From Alisma plantago-aquatica (lineage: Eukaryota > Streptophyta > Magnoliopsida > Alismatales > Alismataceae): a DNA stretch of 64,000 nucleotides. Numbering within the stretch: the stretch's first letter is position 1; every line of letters begins with the position of its first letter. Made by a program: the position numbers and the translations under genes. Positions 24,731-38,446 of this stretch are shown here, in pieces. Below the pieces are notes generated by a model that was not told the DNA's origin, did not search any database, and saw only the letters and a program-made list of their open reading frames with translations. The stretch is taken from NCBI GenBank assembly GCA_963693085.1, contig OY856410.1:564113906-564177905 (forward strand). The letters run 5' to 3'.

Positions 24731-25487
24731 TTTACTATTCATCCTAATTAGTGATTTCACATCTCAATGTAACAATTGACATAACACACTTCATGTGTTA
24801 CTCATCCAAGTATATTGGATTTAAGGTGCATCAAGGTACATCAACCTTGAAATGCTAAATGTGATATATATATATCATGTCTTGATGTATCACTTCCCTC
24901 ATCACTTTTAACTTTCTTAAGTTCATCAACTTATCTTATATTAGGGTATTTCCCATCCTAATACTTTATGCACTAGTCCATCACATTTATCATGTAATAT
25001 ATTGGTCACTAGTCATATACTTGAATTGTCCAAGCATCATCATTTGATATGGACTCATCTCAAGTTAAGGCATTATTGATATAAGGTTGTTCATTATCAA
25101 CCACTTTAGGTGTTTTACCTATCAAGACATTATCCACACAATTACTTGGTGTTATACTCATCACTCCTAAGAGTATCTTGCCCTCACCTTTACAAGGCAT
25201 CTTGGGTTGGAAGTGTGCTTATGTTCATCATATCGGGTGGGAGGTGTATAAACACTCACCATATTAGGCTAGGATTTGCACTTGTCTCCATATCGAGCAT
25301 GATGTATCTTCTTAACCTCATATCGGGCACAAGGTATATGTATGTGTTTCCCATGATACTTATGAGGTATCAACCCATCACCATGTCAGGCTAGTAGTAC
25401 ATTCAATCACCCTATCGAGCTAATCACCATTTAGGGTTAGCCATGACGAATTAGGGTTACCATATCATCTAGGGTTGTGTATCGTAC

Positions 25488-25560
25488 AAACCTATCGTGC
25501 AACCATGTCGTGCAACCATGTCGTGCAACCATGTCGTACAACCATGTCATGAAACCATGT
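25488..25560. repeat. 13-bp minisatellite (ATGTCGTGCAACC)
   Basis: Four to five direct copies, the last ones degenerate. The matching place in the right LTR (about 32718-32762) has two to three copies. Confidence 0.85.
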
Positions 25561-27445
25561 ATGTCGTGCAGTAACACTTGTTACTCTTCACTTATATCGG
25601 GTTACCCAAATTAGGGTTTCACCTCAACATACAAGTATACACTTGACCTTGTATCGTGCATGGAGTCTATACTTGACTCCCTATCGTGCAAGAGGTGTAC
25701 ACTACACCCCCATATCGTGCAACAATGTATTCATTCATATCCATATCATGTAAGTGAAGTAGGTGCATCATCATATCGGGTTAAAGGTGCTTGCTTATGT
25801 GCTTGCACCCGATATCACTTTTTATAATATGATACCATCATCTTCAAGCTCTAGACCTTAGTTCTAACTGTCATAGTTCATGTAAATAGGTCTAAGAAAC
25901 TACTAGAACTCATAATCTCATCAACTATTTCAGGAAACTTTGGAATTGAAAGTATTTCACAGATTATAGCAATTTAAATGAAGAATAACAACATGGTTGG
26001 GTTGAAGTTATAAAACCCGCCTTAAGAACCACTTCAAAGCTCCAAGCTCCAAAGCTACATGTTCCTAAGGTTGAATATGACCTTCAAAACTCTTATATAT
26101 GCAAAGAATTACCATGGATAAGCAATTGGTGAAGAGGAAAAGAAAGGAAGATTAAAACCCTATAATCATGCTTCAATTCAAGGTTGAAGATGATCTTTTC
26201 CTCACCTTAGGGTCAATATGGGCTCCTACTTGCTCCTTAGCACCTTTGCACGATACACTAGTGTCCTTGCATGATATTCCAACTCTCATGCATGATATGG
26301 CACTCACTTGCACGATATGGCACTCAACACCTCACCCTATCGGCCGATATCACCTTATATGGCCAACTTCACCTACGTGGCCAATATGATCTTGCCATGG
26401 GCGATATCCCAAGGCCCATGAACGATACCACAGCCTCCCTTCATGATATGGGAGCTCTATGCACTATACCACAAGGTAGGAGGGTGGTAAGGGTCGAACA
26501 ATCCCATTAAGGGGTCAAACTAGGGGTATATATACTTGCTGATCATGAAGAAAGGCAAAAATGAGGTGTCAACTTTTTGAGCTAGTAGGTGCCACGTGTC
26601 ATGCATGGGTGACACGTGTACATGCATGAATCAAAATTTATCTTGACATGCAAAAAGGTTGAGGATCATTTAGAGATGCAAATTCGTCCATTACTTATCC
26701 ATTTGGATAAGATATATCAATTAAATCATCATTTTAAGTCAAGCCGATACACTTTTTCTAAGGAAACATGTTGGCCGTCACACCTCACCTCAGTGAGGTG
26801 CTTTGCACTATATGAACCTTGCCAAGAGTTCACAAAACGATATGGGACACCTCCTTGGGCTCCATGGCCGATAGGCATTCATATATAAGCTTTTCAACTT
26901 GATACAACTCAAGTTAAGCCTTCAAATTCAACCCTTTTTCTTGGTCATTTCTTCACCAAGATTTCCATCATTCATAATGGACTCAAACATGGTGCCTCAT
27001 TAATTATCTCTCCTCTAAATGATACATAGAGGAAGTAGGAACACTCTAGAGGTGGTAATTTGCATATTGAACACTAGGTTTTGGGTAAATTGCACATTAC
27101 ACCAAAACTAGGTTTTAATGCACAAGGATTGCTTTACAAAGTTAATCTTGGTGCCCAAGTTTGTGAGAACCATACCACTACATCATATTCATTCTTATGA
27201 TGTATCAACATTAGAGGAACATCTTATCATGTGCAATTTTCAAGTTAACTCCTCAACTTGGGTAATTTGCACTTTAGTCCAAAACAAGAAATCATTGCTT
27301 CAACATTGTTCAATCTGGACCAAAATTGAAACATAAGTTTCTCATGAGCCCTAATTACTTTTCAAAAGATAAGATTAAGCATATAATCATCTTTCTTAAT
27401 CAAAACACCTAGGATTAAGGCATAACTGAGGTCTGGGATGTTACA

Positions 27446-29524
27446 AATTATAAACCCCTAACAAGGATTTCGTCCTCGAAATGTCAGATAAAGGGAACAG
27501 ATATTTCATTCATCATATCATCATGTCTCTTCATAACACCTCATTGTTATGGAGACATCATAGAACTTTGATCAGCACAAAGTTCCTTCACACAAAATTA
27601 TCATAGAGTCAAATGAGAACTTATCTTAAAGACATATTTAGTTGTTATGTTTATGCAGAGCATAAACCCCTATCATGTGATGTTCATACCATGTTATATA
27701 CAGATAGACTGGTTTCATGGTTGACCATTCCAGGTAACCCACATAAACCATCTGACATTTATCAGATACCATAATCTCTCGCCTTGGTATCAGTCACATG
27801 TGTTCAAAACACATCATATTCTCATCTTTCTTTTATCATGAGACATTACTTGTTACATATATCTTTATCTTGGAACCTAAATCCAAGATAAACTGATACT
27901 TCTCTAAGTATCCATAACATGATCATTTTATCTCATGCACATCAAGTGTCCTAAGACCCACTTGATTGCCATGTCCCCGAAGGGTAAGAAAACAAGGAAT
28001 CATATTCCTCTTATTATCTCATGAATTTTTCAATTATTCATGAATCATCACTTTTTGTCACATCCCAGGTTCCTTGCTCTCAGCATAGGAATTTATAAGG
28101 ATGTTCTGATAACATTATTCCTTTCCTTGTTAAGTTATAACATGTTCATGAACATCTTATGATCTCATCACATCTCCCATTTCCTCATTATAGGAAAAGA
28201 TCTTTATCATATTTACAACTTTATTGAATAGGGATCACCTCCCTTGTTCTCATACTCATCATATGAGGATCATATTTTTACTTCCTCATATACACATACT
28301 GATCTGAAATCATATCAGATCCCTCTTTCTTGTACTTATGGTATAATACATTTATCCATACCATATTTCCAATTTCATGATACTCATTAGATTATCTCAG
28401 AATGATTGCTTGATGAGGGCAATCAAAAAGATACCAATCTAAGAGTTTCCATACTCACTTTATCATCAATAGTTGTATACATGATCAGGGTTTACAAGTA
28501 CTGAGATCAAGTAGTATGCACTTACATGCTATCATATTCCTTGCTTTTCATATTATCATAAACATAAGATTTAACATCCCTGGATTTTATCTAGGCATCT
28601 CTTCTATACCTCTTCCTCTTTCATATAGGTAAGATCAATATAGATCATTTAAAAGAATACTGAACAAAATTCAAATTCTAGTTCTCATCATTTCTTCCCT
28701 ATATAGAAACCAATAGGGAAAACAAAATCAACAATCCTCCTTTTTATAACAAAAAGGGTTTAGTGTACTCAACATGTACACATTTATAGCATACCTCGTC
28801 CTCACATCATGGTCTTATTAGTCTTATTACTGATGCAAAAACTAAGCCATGGAATCTTACAAGTGAAAGGTTAAGACCTTTACACTTACTTAGTGGCTAC
28901 TGCCCTGGTACACTAGGCATTTATTGCACTATTAGTACCAAAAACTTGGCTTTTTAGAATCATTAGGCAAATGTCTCTATAATTATAGAGATCATTCCTT
29001 ACTTCTCAGCTTATTTCCCCTTCTTGGGCACTTCCATCATAGATTTATTATCTGTCTAAACTCATGGAAGAGTCTACTTTCTTGCCATAAGTTAATCTGT
29101 TCCATATTTTCCCTTGTTCCAACATGACTAAGTCATTTAGGAACTCTTTTCAAGCTCAAGCTTTCTGTATTAAGGACTGATAACCTAGATTTTAAGGCTA
29201 GTATCTGGTCCCCTATATGCATTACTGTTGCCCTAATCTGCCCAACAAGAGCATGATCATAGGATTTCTCTATCATGATCAGGTCTTAATGGGGATTCTC
29301 AGGCACTCATTCTATTCTTGCATGATCCCTTGCACCTCTTCTTGGTGCAACAACATTGCCCTTAGCAATGTGTTCCTTGTGCTCTCCAGTCATTTTAAAA
29401 CTTTACCCTTTCTCTGCACAAGCAGAAATCATTATAGGGTATACTGGAGGACACTAACATAGACTCGATACCTTAGTCCTATGTCTCTGTAGACTCAGCG
29501 AACCTAGAGCTCTGATACCAAACT
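27446..29524 (-). other. Interior of E, non-coding
   Basis: About 2.1 kb without reading frames bearing retroelement motifs on either strand. The left edge carries the pol-end fossil and a weak polypurine tract (27446-27461, minus strand), the right edge the primer site. Confidence 0.8.
29509..29520 (-). other. Primer binding site of E
   Basis: Minus strand TGGTATCAGAGC, exact tRNA-iMet complement, 4 bp from the LTR that starts at 29525. It fixes the orientation of E. Confidence 0.92.
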
Positions 29525-30911
29525 TGTAACGACCGTCGCCAAATTGACAAACAAATCGTTACTAATTAAGCAGAATAAACAAAATCACTAAAAATTAGAA
29601 CCATTTTTTTTCCAAAGAGATCCATTCACAGGAAAACTCTTTCATTCAGAACCAAAGTAAAACTTTACATCCGGGTTCATATATACATCTCATGTACTAT
29701 AGCTTCTCGAGGAATACAAACATCAACTACTTTGTCTTAACTGTACAAAGGTAGTATAAAACCCTTAAGGCTTAAAGCCAAAATCTCAGACCGATCCATC
29801 AAAACACTACTCCTAGGACCTGAGAGTACAGAGACGACACATAGGACTCATATCTACAAGACATGACAGACAGTATACTCAACCTGAGCTATCACTGCTG
29901 CCTCAGCTATTATTCGTTCTTTGCAAAAAGGTCTTCACCTCCTCGTGCACGTCCACCTAAAAATTTGGGTCCCACGGGGGTGAGACAATATGTAAATTGC
30001 CCCAGCGAGAGATATAACTCTCCGCCAACCATATTATTATTGCAGTTTAATGGAAATAAACTGAACAGTGGAATCATATGTAATCAACAATAGATAACTC
30101 AATATCTATGCAGTTTAGAGCAACATTCTTATGCAAGTATATCAGCTATAACTTGATTAAGCAGCATGTCACTATTCAATAAAGAATTGAATATCACAGA
30201 TAATCATTTATGCATCTAGAACATGCTAAGAAGGATAACATCAACCGATGATTCTCGTATTTCAAACTTATGCAAATATGCTACACGGCTGATTACATTT
30301 TGCAAACATAACTTAAGCTCTGAGGAGATGAGGTATACCCCTCATACTCCAACTGACCACTTCTAGGAGTCAAAATCGGTACCATACATAGGTCTAGGGA
30401 AGAGTCGGGTTCCCATGACTTCACTGCCTCCCGGTCAGTGCAAGAGAACCTACAGGACATCTCGTGTCTCTGCTACATAGCTTGCCAGGGTATAGTGGCA
30501 TCTAGCTATAGAGATACAACCGCAACTGCAATCTCTTCGAGATTGAGAGTTTTACCCCATTGACCCGGTATTCTCGGGAGATTCGTGATACATCCATCCC
30601 GAAATCCTGAGTAATTGATAGGTTTGTTATTAACCTTTTCCTCAATTTCCTCAAATCCAGACGTATGGATATTTTCACCCATTTACCCCCGTATATTCAA
30701 AATATAAGAACTCCAGGAGATCCCTCAGGAAAACCTGTTTCACCATCACCAGCTTCTGACGATGATGGATCTATGGTCAGAGCACTACATGAATAGATTT
30801 CACTTGATTAATTAAGTACATTATCATATTCTTTTAGCATCAACCAAGTTTTCAAACATAACTTATTAACACAAATGCTATAAAGAGACATGTACTACTT
30901 TCATCAGATAC

Positions 30912-31027
30912 TTATTCACATGGCTCAGTAGGCCATTCACATCTTGTCACCTCTCACTAGGCAACAACTTTATTCACATGGCTCACAAGGCCATTCACAT
31001 CTTGTCACCTCTCACTAGGAAACAACT
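30912..31027. repeat. 58-bp tandem repeat, two copies (right LTR of E)
   Basis: Units at 30912 and 30970; partner array in the other LTR has three. Confidence 0.92.
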
Positions 31028-31878
31028 TAAAACAAAGGCTTACAAGCCCATACTAATCTTGTTACTTCTTTCTAAGTAACAAAAACATAATGGTACATAT
31101 GGCCAATCAACTCTTATGAAATAAACATCATAGCTCATACATGGCTATGATCATCACCTCATGAAACCTGCATGATTGTCACACATGATAATAGACTTAT
31201 CAAGTTCACAACACATCATGCAATACATGGTAACACCACTATTCCCTTACCAGGGTTAGGGTTTACCATCAATTAGAGCTTTTCATCCTTTTACCCAAAG
31301 CTAGGGTTAGGATTACCATTTCACATATAATTAGGGTTTTATATTTGTATTATCACTCCAACCCTAATTTATTGCTACACTCCTCTGGGAGCATTCATTG
31401 ATATAATAAGTATTCATTCATACTTATTACTTTCATCATATATCATTAAATGATTATCATCACAAGGTATGGGTTTCTCTCTCATCCTTAAGTTGGAAAT
31501 TAATAAAACGACCATATTAGGTGACTTTCAAATCAACTCTAAGTCAAGCATAGAGCTCCACGGCCGTGTAACCAAGAACAGCCGTGCAAAGTGAAGCCAC
31601 CACGGCCGTGCTACCTTGCACGATCATGCAAAGGGAAGTCACCACGGCCGTGCTACCTTACACGGTCGTGTAACAATAGTTCACCTCATGAATCATATTC
31701 AAGTATGAATTATATTCTTTTATTAGGGATTAGGGTATCACATACCATATCCTTTCTTTTAGAATAGGAATTGCATACATCATCACCCTTCATTAGGGTT
31801 TCATATTGCATTGCCCATAATTAGGGTTTACTAATCATTCCTAATTAGGGTTTCTCATGAAATCACCCTCAATTAGGG

Positions 31879-31962
31879 TTTCACATGGATACATCCTCAA
31901 CTAGGGTTTCACATGGATACATCCTCAACTAGGGTTTCACATGGATACACCCTCAACTAGAG
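31879..31962. repeat. 28-bp tandem repeat, three copies (right LTR of E)
   Basis: Units at 31879, 31907 and 31935; partner array in the other LTR has two. Confidence 0.9.
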
Positions 31963-34648
31963 TTTACTATTCATCCTAATTAGTGATTTCACATCTCAAT
32001 GTAACAATTGACATAACACACTTCATGTGTTACTCATCCAAGTATATTGGATTTAAGGTACATCAAGGTACATCAACCTTGAAATGCTAAATGTGATATA
32101 TATATCATGTCTTGATGTATAACTTCCCTCATCACTTTTAACTTTCTTAAGTTCATCAACTTATCTTATATTAGGGTATTTCCCATCCTAATACTGTATG
32201 CACTAGCCCATCACATTTATCACGTAATGTATTGGTCACTAGTCATATACTTGAATTGCCCAACCATCATCATTTGATATGGACTCATCTCAAGTTAAGG
32301 CATTAGTGATATAAGGTTTTTCATTATCAACCACTTTAGGTGTTTTACCTATCAAGGCATTATCCACACCATTACTTGGTGTTATACTCATCACTCCTAA
32401 GAGTATCTTGCCATCACCTTTACAAAGCATCTTGGGTTGGAAGTGTGCTTATGTTCATCATACCGGGTTGGAGGTGTATAAACACTCACCATATTTGGCT
32501 AGGATTTGCACTTGTCTCCATATCGAGCATGATGTATCTTCTTAACCTCATATCGGGCACAAGGTAAATGTATGTGTTGCCCATGATACTTATGAGGTAT
32601 CAACCCATCACCATGTCAGGCTAGTAGTACATTCATTCACCCTATCGGGCTAATCACCATCTAGGGTTAGCCATGACAAATTAGGGTTACCATATCATCT
32701 AGGGTTGTGTATCGTACAACCCTATCGTGCAACCATGTCGTGCAACCATGTCATGAAACCATGTATGTCGTGCAGTAACACTTGTTACTCTTCACTTATA
32801 TCGGGTTACCCAAATTAGGGTTTCACCTCAACATACAAGTATACACTTGACCTTGTATCGTGCATGGAGTCTATACTTGACTCCCTATCGTGCAAGAGGT
32901 GTATACTACACCCCCATATCGTGCAACAATGTATTCATTCATATCCATATCGTTCATGTGAAGTAGGTGCATCATTATATCAGGTTAAAGGTGCTTGCTT
33001 ATGTGCTTACACCCGATATCTCTTTTTATAAGATGATACCATCATCTTCAAGCTCTAGACCTTAGTTCTAACTGTTATAGTTCATGGAAACAGGTCTAAG
33101 CAACTACTAGAACTCATAGTCTCATCAACTATTTCAGGAAATTTGGAATTAAAAGTATTTCACTGATTATAGCAATTTAAATGAAGAATAACAACATGGT
33201 TGGGTTCCAGTTATAAAACTCGCCTTAAGAACCACTTCAAAGCTCCAAGATCCAAAGATCCATGTTCCTAAGGTTGAATATGAACTTCAAAACTCCTATA
33301 TATGCAAAGAATTACCATGGATAAGCAATTGGTAAAGAGGAAAAGAAAGGAAGATCAAAACCCTAAAATCATGCTTCAATTCAAAGTTGAAGATGATCTT
33401 TTCCTCACCTTAGGGTCAAGTATGGGCTCCTACTTGCTCCTTAGCACCTTTGCAAGATACACTAGTGTCCATTCACAATATTCCAACCCTCATGCACGAT
33501 ATGGCACTCACTTGCACGATATGGCACTTAACACCTCACCCTATCAGCCGATATCACCTTATATGGCCAATGTCACCTACTTGGCCGATATGCTCTTGCC
33601 ATGGGCGATATCCCAAGGCCCATGAACGATACCACAGCCTCCCTTCACGATATGGGAGCTCTATGCACGATACCACAAGGTAAGAGGGTGGTAAGGGTCG
33701 AAAAATTCCATTAAGGGGTCAAACTAGGGGTATATATACTTGTTGATCATGAAGAAAGGCAAAAATGAGGTGTCAACTTTTTGAGCTAGTAGGTGCCACG
33801 TGTCATGCATGGGTGACACGTGTACATGCATGCATCAACATTTATGTTGACATGAAAAAAGGTTGAGGATCATTTAGAGATGCAAATTCGTCCATTACTT
33901 ATCCATTTGGATAAGATATATCAATTAAATCATCATTTTAAGTCAAGCCAATACACTTTTTCTAAGGAAACTTGTTGGCCGTCACACCTCACCTCCTTGA
34001 GGTTCTTTTCACAATATGAACCTTGCCAAGATTTCACAAAACTATATGGGACACCTCCTTGGGCTCCATGGCCGATAGGCATTCATATATAAGCTTTTCA
34101 ACTTGATACAACTCAAGTTAAGCCTTCAAATTCAACCCTTTTCTTGGTCATTTCTTCACCAAGATTTCCATCATTCATAATGGACTCAAACATGGTTCCT
34201 CATGCATTCTCTCTCCTCTAAATGATACATAGAGGAAGTAGGAACACTCTAGAGGTGGTAATTTTCATATTGCACCCTAGGTTTTGGGTAAATTGCACAT
34301 TACACCAAAACTAGGTTTTAATGCACAAGGATTGCTTTACGAACTTAATCTTCGTGACCAAGTTTGTGAGAACCATACCACTACATCATATTCATTCTTA
34401 TGATGTATCAATATCAGAGGAACATCTTATCATGTGCAATTTGCAAGTTGACTCCTCAACTTTGGTAATTTGCACTTTAGTCCAAAACAAGCAATCATTG
34501 CTTCAACATTGTTCAATCAGGACCAAAATTCAAACATAAGTTTCTCATGAGCCCTTATTACTTTTCACAAGATAATATTAAGCATATAATCATCTTTATT
34601 AATCAAAACACCTAGGGTTAAGGCATAACCCAGGTCAGGGATGTTACA

Positions 34649-34653
34649 GTCCT
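34649..34653. repeat. Target-site duplication of E, right (GTCCT)
   Basis: Exact copy of 22257-22261. Copia C sequence resumes immediately after it. Confidence 0.92.
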
Positions 34654-34985
34654 AGTATTATGAAGGCCAGAGGATACTATATGGATCTAGAAGTTCATAT
34701 AGATGAACTTATAGATGCTCTAACCACTGATGACAAAGTAGCAATATTGTGTCAAGCAAAGGAGATAATTATTAGGCGTGGAATGTCAAATAGCATACTA
34801 CGGAAACTCCATCTCAAATGTAATGTCGTCTAGCAAGGAGATTTGAAACATGCAATATAGCGACTGAAGTAAAATTTTGCCAACCCACTGGAATAGAACC
34901 TACGCAGTAAAAACATGTTGGACATGTTTAGAGATCACTAAGAATATTATTCAAAGGTGATTGGCTCTAAGTTCAAGTGGGAGTC
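34654..34985 (+). pseudogene. Copia C RNase H tail and polypurine tract
   Basis: End of pol. KEIIIRRGMSNSILRKLHL corresponds to the 'RSHQKSKHILRKYHLIRE' block of copia RNase H, followed by stops and NFANPLE (family form NIADPLTK). AAGTGGGAG at 34975-34983 is the polypurine tract. TGTTGG of the LTR follows after TC. Confidence 0.82.
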
Positions 34986-37074
34986 TGTTGGTATGTATGC
35001 CCTGAGAGCCTATCATGTGATGATTGGATTGGCATATATTGTAACTGATTTGATTAATAACAAAGGCAAGCTTCCAAATTTTTTTGGTGCAATCAGTTAT
35101 GAGATAATGAATAAGTAGATTGAATGCCTAAAAAATTATAGTACTCAATGTCATATGTCTTCGAGTTGAGGACCTTAACAATGAGATCATACAGATGTCA
35201 AGATTATGTACATTCTTATTATGTTCCTAGTCAGATGTCATTGTGGGAAGTTGATAGACAACAATGACACATAAAGACTAGAATCTGTGTTCATTGATGA
35301 TAGTGTCTCATTAATCATGATATGTGATATCAAACCAAGCACATAGATACATGTTGGAGAACAGTGTATTGGACTGACCCACCTTGAGAGTGACACATGG
35401 AACCATGACATGGTAGTCAAAATCATCTCTCAAAGTGATGGCGGTGTTTGTGATTCTTAGACCAGAAATCACTACACTCATCAAATGTCGTTGGATACAC
35501 CTTGACATCATCAAATACAGTCCTGAAACATGGTTTGTTATAAAGGTAGTGATTGGGTGACTTTGACACATGAGGATAGATTGTGAGTGATAGATATGGG
35601 ATTTGTCCCTCCTAAGGGAGTTTTATGTCTAGGCCACTTGATAATAAAAAATTAGTAAAAGCATGTGTGTTCACATGTGAATCAATATATGATATTGAGT
35701 TCACATATAAATTAGTAAAAGCATGTGAACATTGATAGGATGACAACTCCATGCCTTGAGTTCATTCAAAATATCAAAGATAAAAAGGAATTATAGATTC
35801 ACTATAACACTATTCACATATTGTAGGTTGAAAGTTGTTCTCCAACTTTCCATTCACTTGGGTATCACTGATGTGGGATTAGGCACCGCTCTTTTCTTGT
35901 GAAGTCATAAGCTAGTTATGGACATTCACTGCAAATGTGATTTGGGACCTATAGGGTCACACACATAGGACTCACCTAGAAGAGGAGTTTATCCATGAAT
36001 GATGTATAGATTGATTACTAAAGTGTTTAGGTACTCAATTAAACATTTAACCAATTGACTTGACACAGAATCATCAAGTTCAAGTGTTGAACCAGCTGAT
36101 TAGAGTGTCAGATTGATTAAGGGCTGAATTGACTGAGTTTTGTACAACCTGGACCACAAACCGATTAGCTCACTGGGTGAACCAATTGTCTCATGGTCAA
36201 TGAACCAACCAGTTCACTTAGTGAACTGATCAACTCAAGTGGACCAAGCGAGCAACTGGCAAGTTTCCCGATTCATGAGAAATGTTGCCTATTTCACTTG
36301 TTAAATTTGATTGGAACAAGGATTAATCTTTGTGTTTATTGGAAATGTATTCAGAAAGTCAATTGCAACCAAGATTGGCTAGTGAACCTCCAGGCTCAGC
36401 AACTGAGCCGACCGACTCCCTGTGTCATCTAAAAAGTGTCGTAGTGAAAATAATTTAGGGAAATTCCAGACCCTTCTACTCCCGATTAGACTAGGAACCC
36501 AGACCCTAACTCCTTCTATAAATAGAGGGGTATTGGGGCTTCTCATAACACACAACACACAACTCATATCTTCTAAGACAATTTCTCTTACAATTGTTAT
36601 CTTCTGTAGTTTTGGTGACCTAGAGATCCTGAGCAAGTCATACATGACTAGGGAGGAACAACAAGAGAAAGACAACTACAGAATAGCAATTGGTTGTGCG
36701 AGAGCAAGTTGATGACTGGTACGTCAACAGAAGGGGACAACTCCTTCTGGTTTGTTCTACTAGAATGACTAGAGTTCACGGTAGTCTGTGTGGACTATCT
36801 ATAGAGGTGGGAGGTTTATGCCACTCAGGAGGATGCTTGTCCACTGCAATCAGGCTCAAGACTAGGAGCTACATGAATGTCATCGAAGATAAGGTGGTTG
36901 AAGGTTGCACTTGCTGTGAGGTTTTGTCACTGAGCAAGCCTCAAGACCATATATATTTTGCTAAAACCATTATTTCCCATTACATAAGTTATTGGTATGA
37001 TCTATTGCTTATGAGTTTAGGGCTAGTTAATTTTTTTTGTTTCCACTACCTGCATCATGCCATAAAACGCAACA
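34986..37074 (+). repeat. LTR shared by copia C (3' LTR) and C' (5' LTR), 2089 bp
   Basis: Begins TGTTGGTATGTATGCCC after a polypurine tract and ends ACGCAACA before a primer site. Because it has pol on its left and PBS-leader-gag on its right, it serves as 3' LTR for C and 5' LTR for C'. It also supplies the uninterrupted version of the site where CACTA B entered the other LTR (about 35518). Confidence 0.9.
36517..36525 (+). promoter_or_regulatory. TATA box of shared copia LTR
   Basis: TATAAATAG in a context identical to 7630-7638. Confidence 0.75.
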
Positions 37075-37075
37075 G

Positions 37076-37088
37076 TGGTATAAGAGCC
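37076..37088 (+). other. Primer binding site of C'
   Basis: TGGTATAAGAGCC, one mismatch to the tRNA-iMet complement, 1 bp after the LTR. Confidence 0.85.
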
Positions 37089-38446
37089 TCATCAATACAC
37101 TATATTTTGGGATAATAGATATGATAAGATTTTTGTTTTATCGTATTTTGTTTATTGCATATGATGTGAATATTTAAATGACTCATGTGCATATCTGATC
37201 AATATCGCATGATCCCAAATCAATATACATATATGATATGGTATATATATGCAATTGATACGTGTTACCATAAAATGATTTTGATGTTGGATGTGTAGCA
37301 TGGTTATGGGTTATAGACCCCTATGTGCATGTGTGTGGTTTGGTTTTTGTTGTTTGTATCTTGGTCTTTGTATCAAGTCTTCTTCTTCAATTCCAAATGC
37401 AAATTGACATAACTCAAGATTCTCTTCTACCTTTGCTCCCCTTGAATGTGATTCAAGGTTTCCCAAAGATCATATAAAAGTAGGATAGTATTATTTCTTG
37501 TTATAATGAAGAAGTAATATGGCCGCTTAATGGACAGAGATGAATGGCTTAGGAGAAGTTGGTGGACCGATGAGAAGCCCAAACAACCACACAAGCTAAC
37601 CTTCTGGAGGAACTAGATGAGTGGTTGAAGGTGACCAACTGACTGGCCAAGAGGCGAGCTGACCGTTTCAAAGGTTGAGCCAGTCAACCCGGATTGGCAA
37701 GCACAGATCATCATCAACAAGCAGATTAAATGGGATGTAGACCTTAGATGACAGTAGCTCCTTGTGGCTCCAAGGAACTGCAATAGGATGTCCATAATCA
37801 TCACTTTATCATTATTGCATGTTTTGGCTCATGGGATACATCATGTATATGATATGTACTATATATGTGATGATTGGATACATATATGCTATATAGCATT
37901 GAATCCCTCAACAAACATATTGAGTTGAAGATGCCTTCCAAATACATCACACATGAAAAGCTTGATCGACTAAGTGTAGGCACGCATTCACGTGGTGCAC
38001 TATCTATCTCATGGAAGTGTGATGGTGAATATGTGGGTTTGCTTTCGTAGGATGCATATTTATTGTGTTGGTTTTTGGGTTATACTTAACAAGGTGACTT
38101 TTATCATACCAAGAACCTTGAGGCATAAAGATGAACATGGCAAGGAGTTGTACATGACATCTACCAAGAGTTGCATATGATGCAATCGAAAAAGTTGCCT
38201 ACCTGAAAGATTCTAGTTATGGGTGAAAGCCCTAGCTGGTCCATGGCTTAGATGAAATTACGATCTTACTCACTAGAAGGTTGTACGCTTCAATCTTCCA
38301 AATTGATAATGAGGGTTATCAATTTAAGACAAAATGGTGAGAAGTGAACATTAATTAAAGACCTATTTAAACATCATAAAAAAAATCAAATCAAATCAAA
38401 TCAAAAAGAGGTTTGACTAAATTGCAAATTTCCTTTTGTAGAATAA

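Larger units (their letters stand above)
22262..27445 (-). repeat. 3' LTR of E (left copy, 5184 bp)
   Basis: TG...CA ends in minus orientation. It contains many spaced AATTAGGGTTTCA words (about 24040-24760), three 58-bp units, two 28-bp units and a TCGTGCAACCATG minisatellite (about 25488-25560). No coding potential seen. Confidence 0.94.
22262..34648 (-). mobile_element. Non-autonomous LTR retrotransposon E with giant LTRs, 12.4 kb
   Basis: Complete minus-strand element: LTRs 22262-27445 (5184 bp) and 29525-34648 (5124 bp) around an interior of only 2.1 kb, flanked by GTCCT. In its own orientation the LTR starts TGTAACATCCC and ends GGTCGTTACA, the PBS is an exact tRNA-iMet complement, and the interior ends with TTCGAGGACGAAATCC, the fossil gypsy (Tekay/Del-type) pol end. 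There is no gag or pol. LTR differences run at a few percent (about 4-6% in the sections compared by eye), so E is older than D. LTRs make up more than 80% of its length. Confidence 0.93.
29525..34648 (-). repeat. 5' LTR of E (right copy, 5124 bp)
   Basis: Colinear with 22262-27445. The length difference is largely explained by tandem-unit numbers (one fewer 58-bp unit, one more 28-bp unit, fewer 13-bp units). Confidence 0.94.
6638..37074 (+). mobile_element. Ty1/copia retrotransposon C, old and multiply interrupted
   Basis: The parts appear in order: 5' LTR remainder (6638-8182), PBS (8184-8196), long leader, gag (9583-10380), pol remnants (10381-10788, 20010-22256, 34654-34985), polypurine tract (34975-34983), 3' LTR (34986-37074). 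Elements D and E split it and are flanked by exact 5-bp duplications of C sequence (ATTAT; GTCCT), so the pieces join without loss. The first about 530 bp of the 5' LTR are displaced left by the CACTA nest. The two LTR copies differ by roughly 8-10% by eye and coding parts are full of stops, so C is the oldest datable layer here. Confidence 0.88.

Noticed and set aside
24040..24760. Interstitial telomere
   Set aside because: AGGGTTT words are dispersed rather than in TTTAGGG tandem, and the same pattern recurs in the partner LTR.
25110..27336. Several 70-94 codon frames in the left LTR of E, with partners in the right LTR
   Set aside because: Antisense to the element, not conserved in reading frame between the two LTR copies (indels and stops differ).
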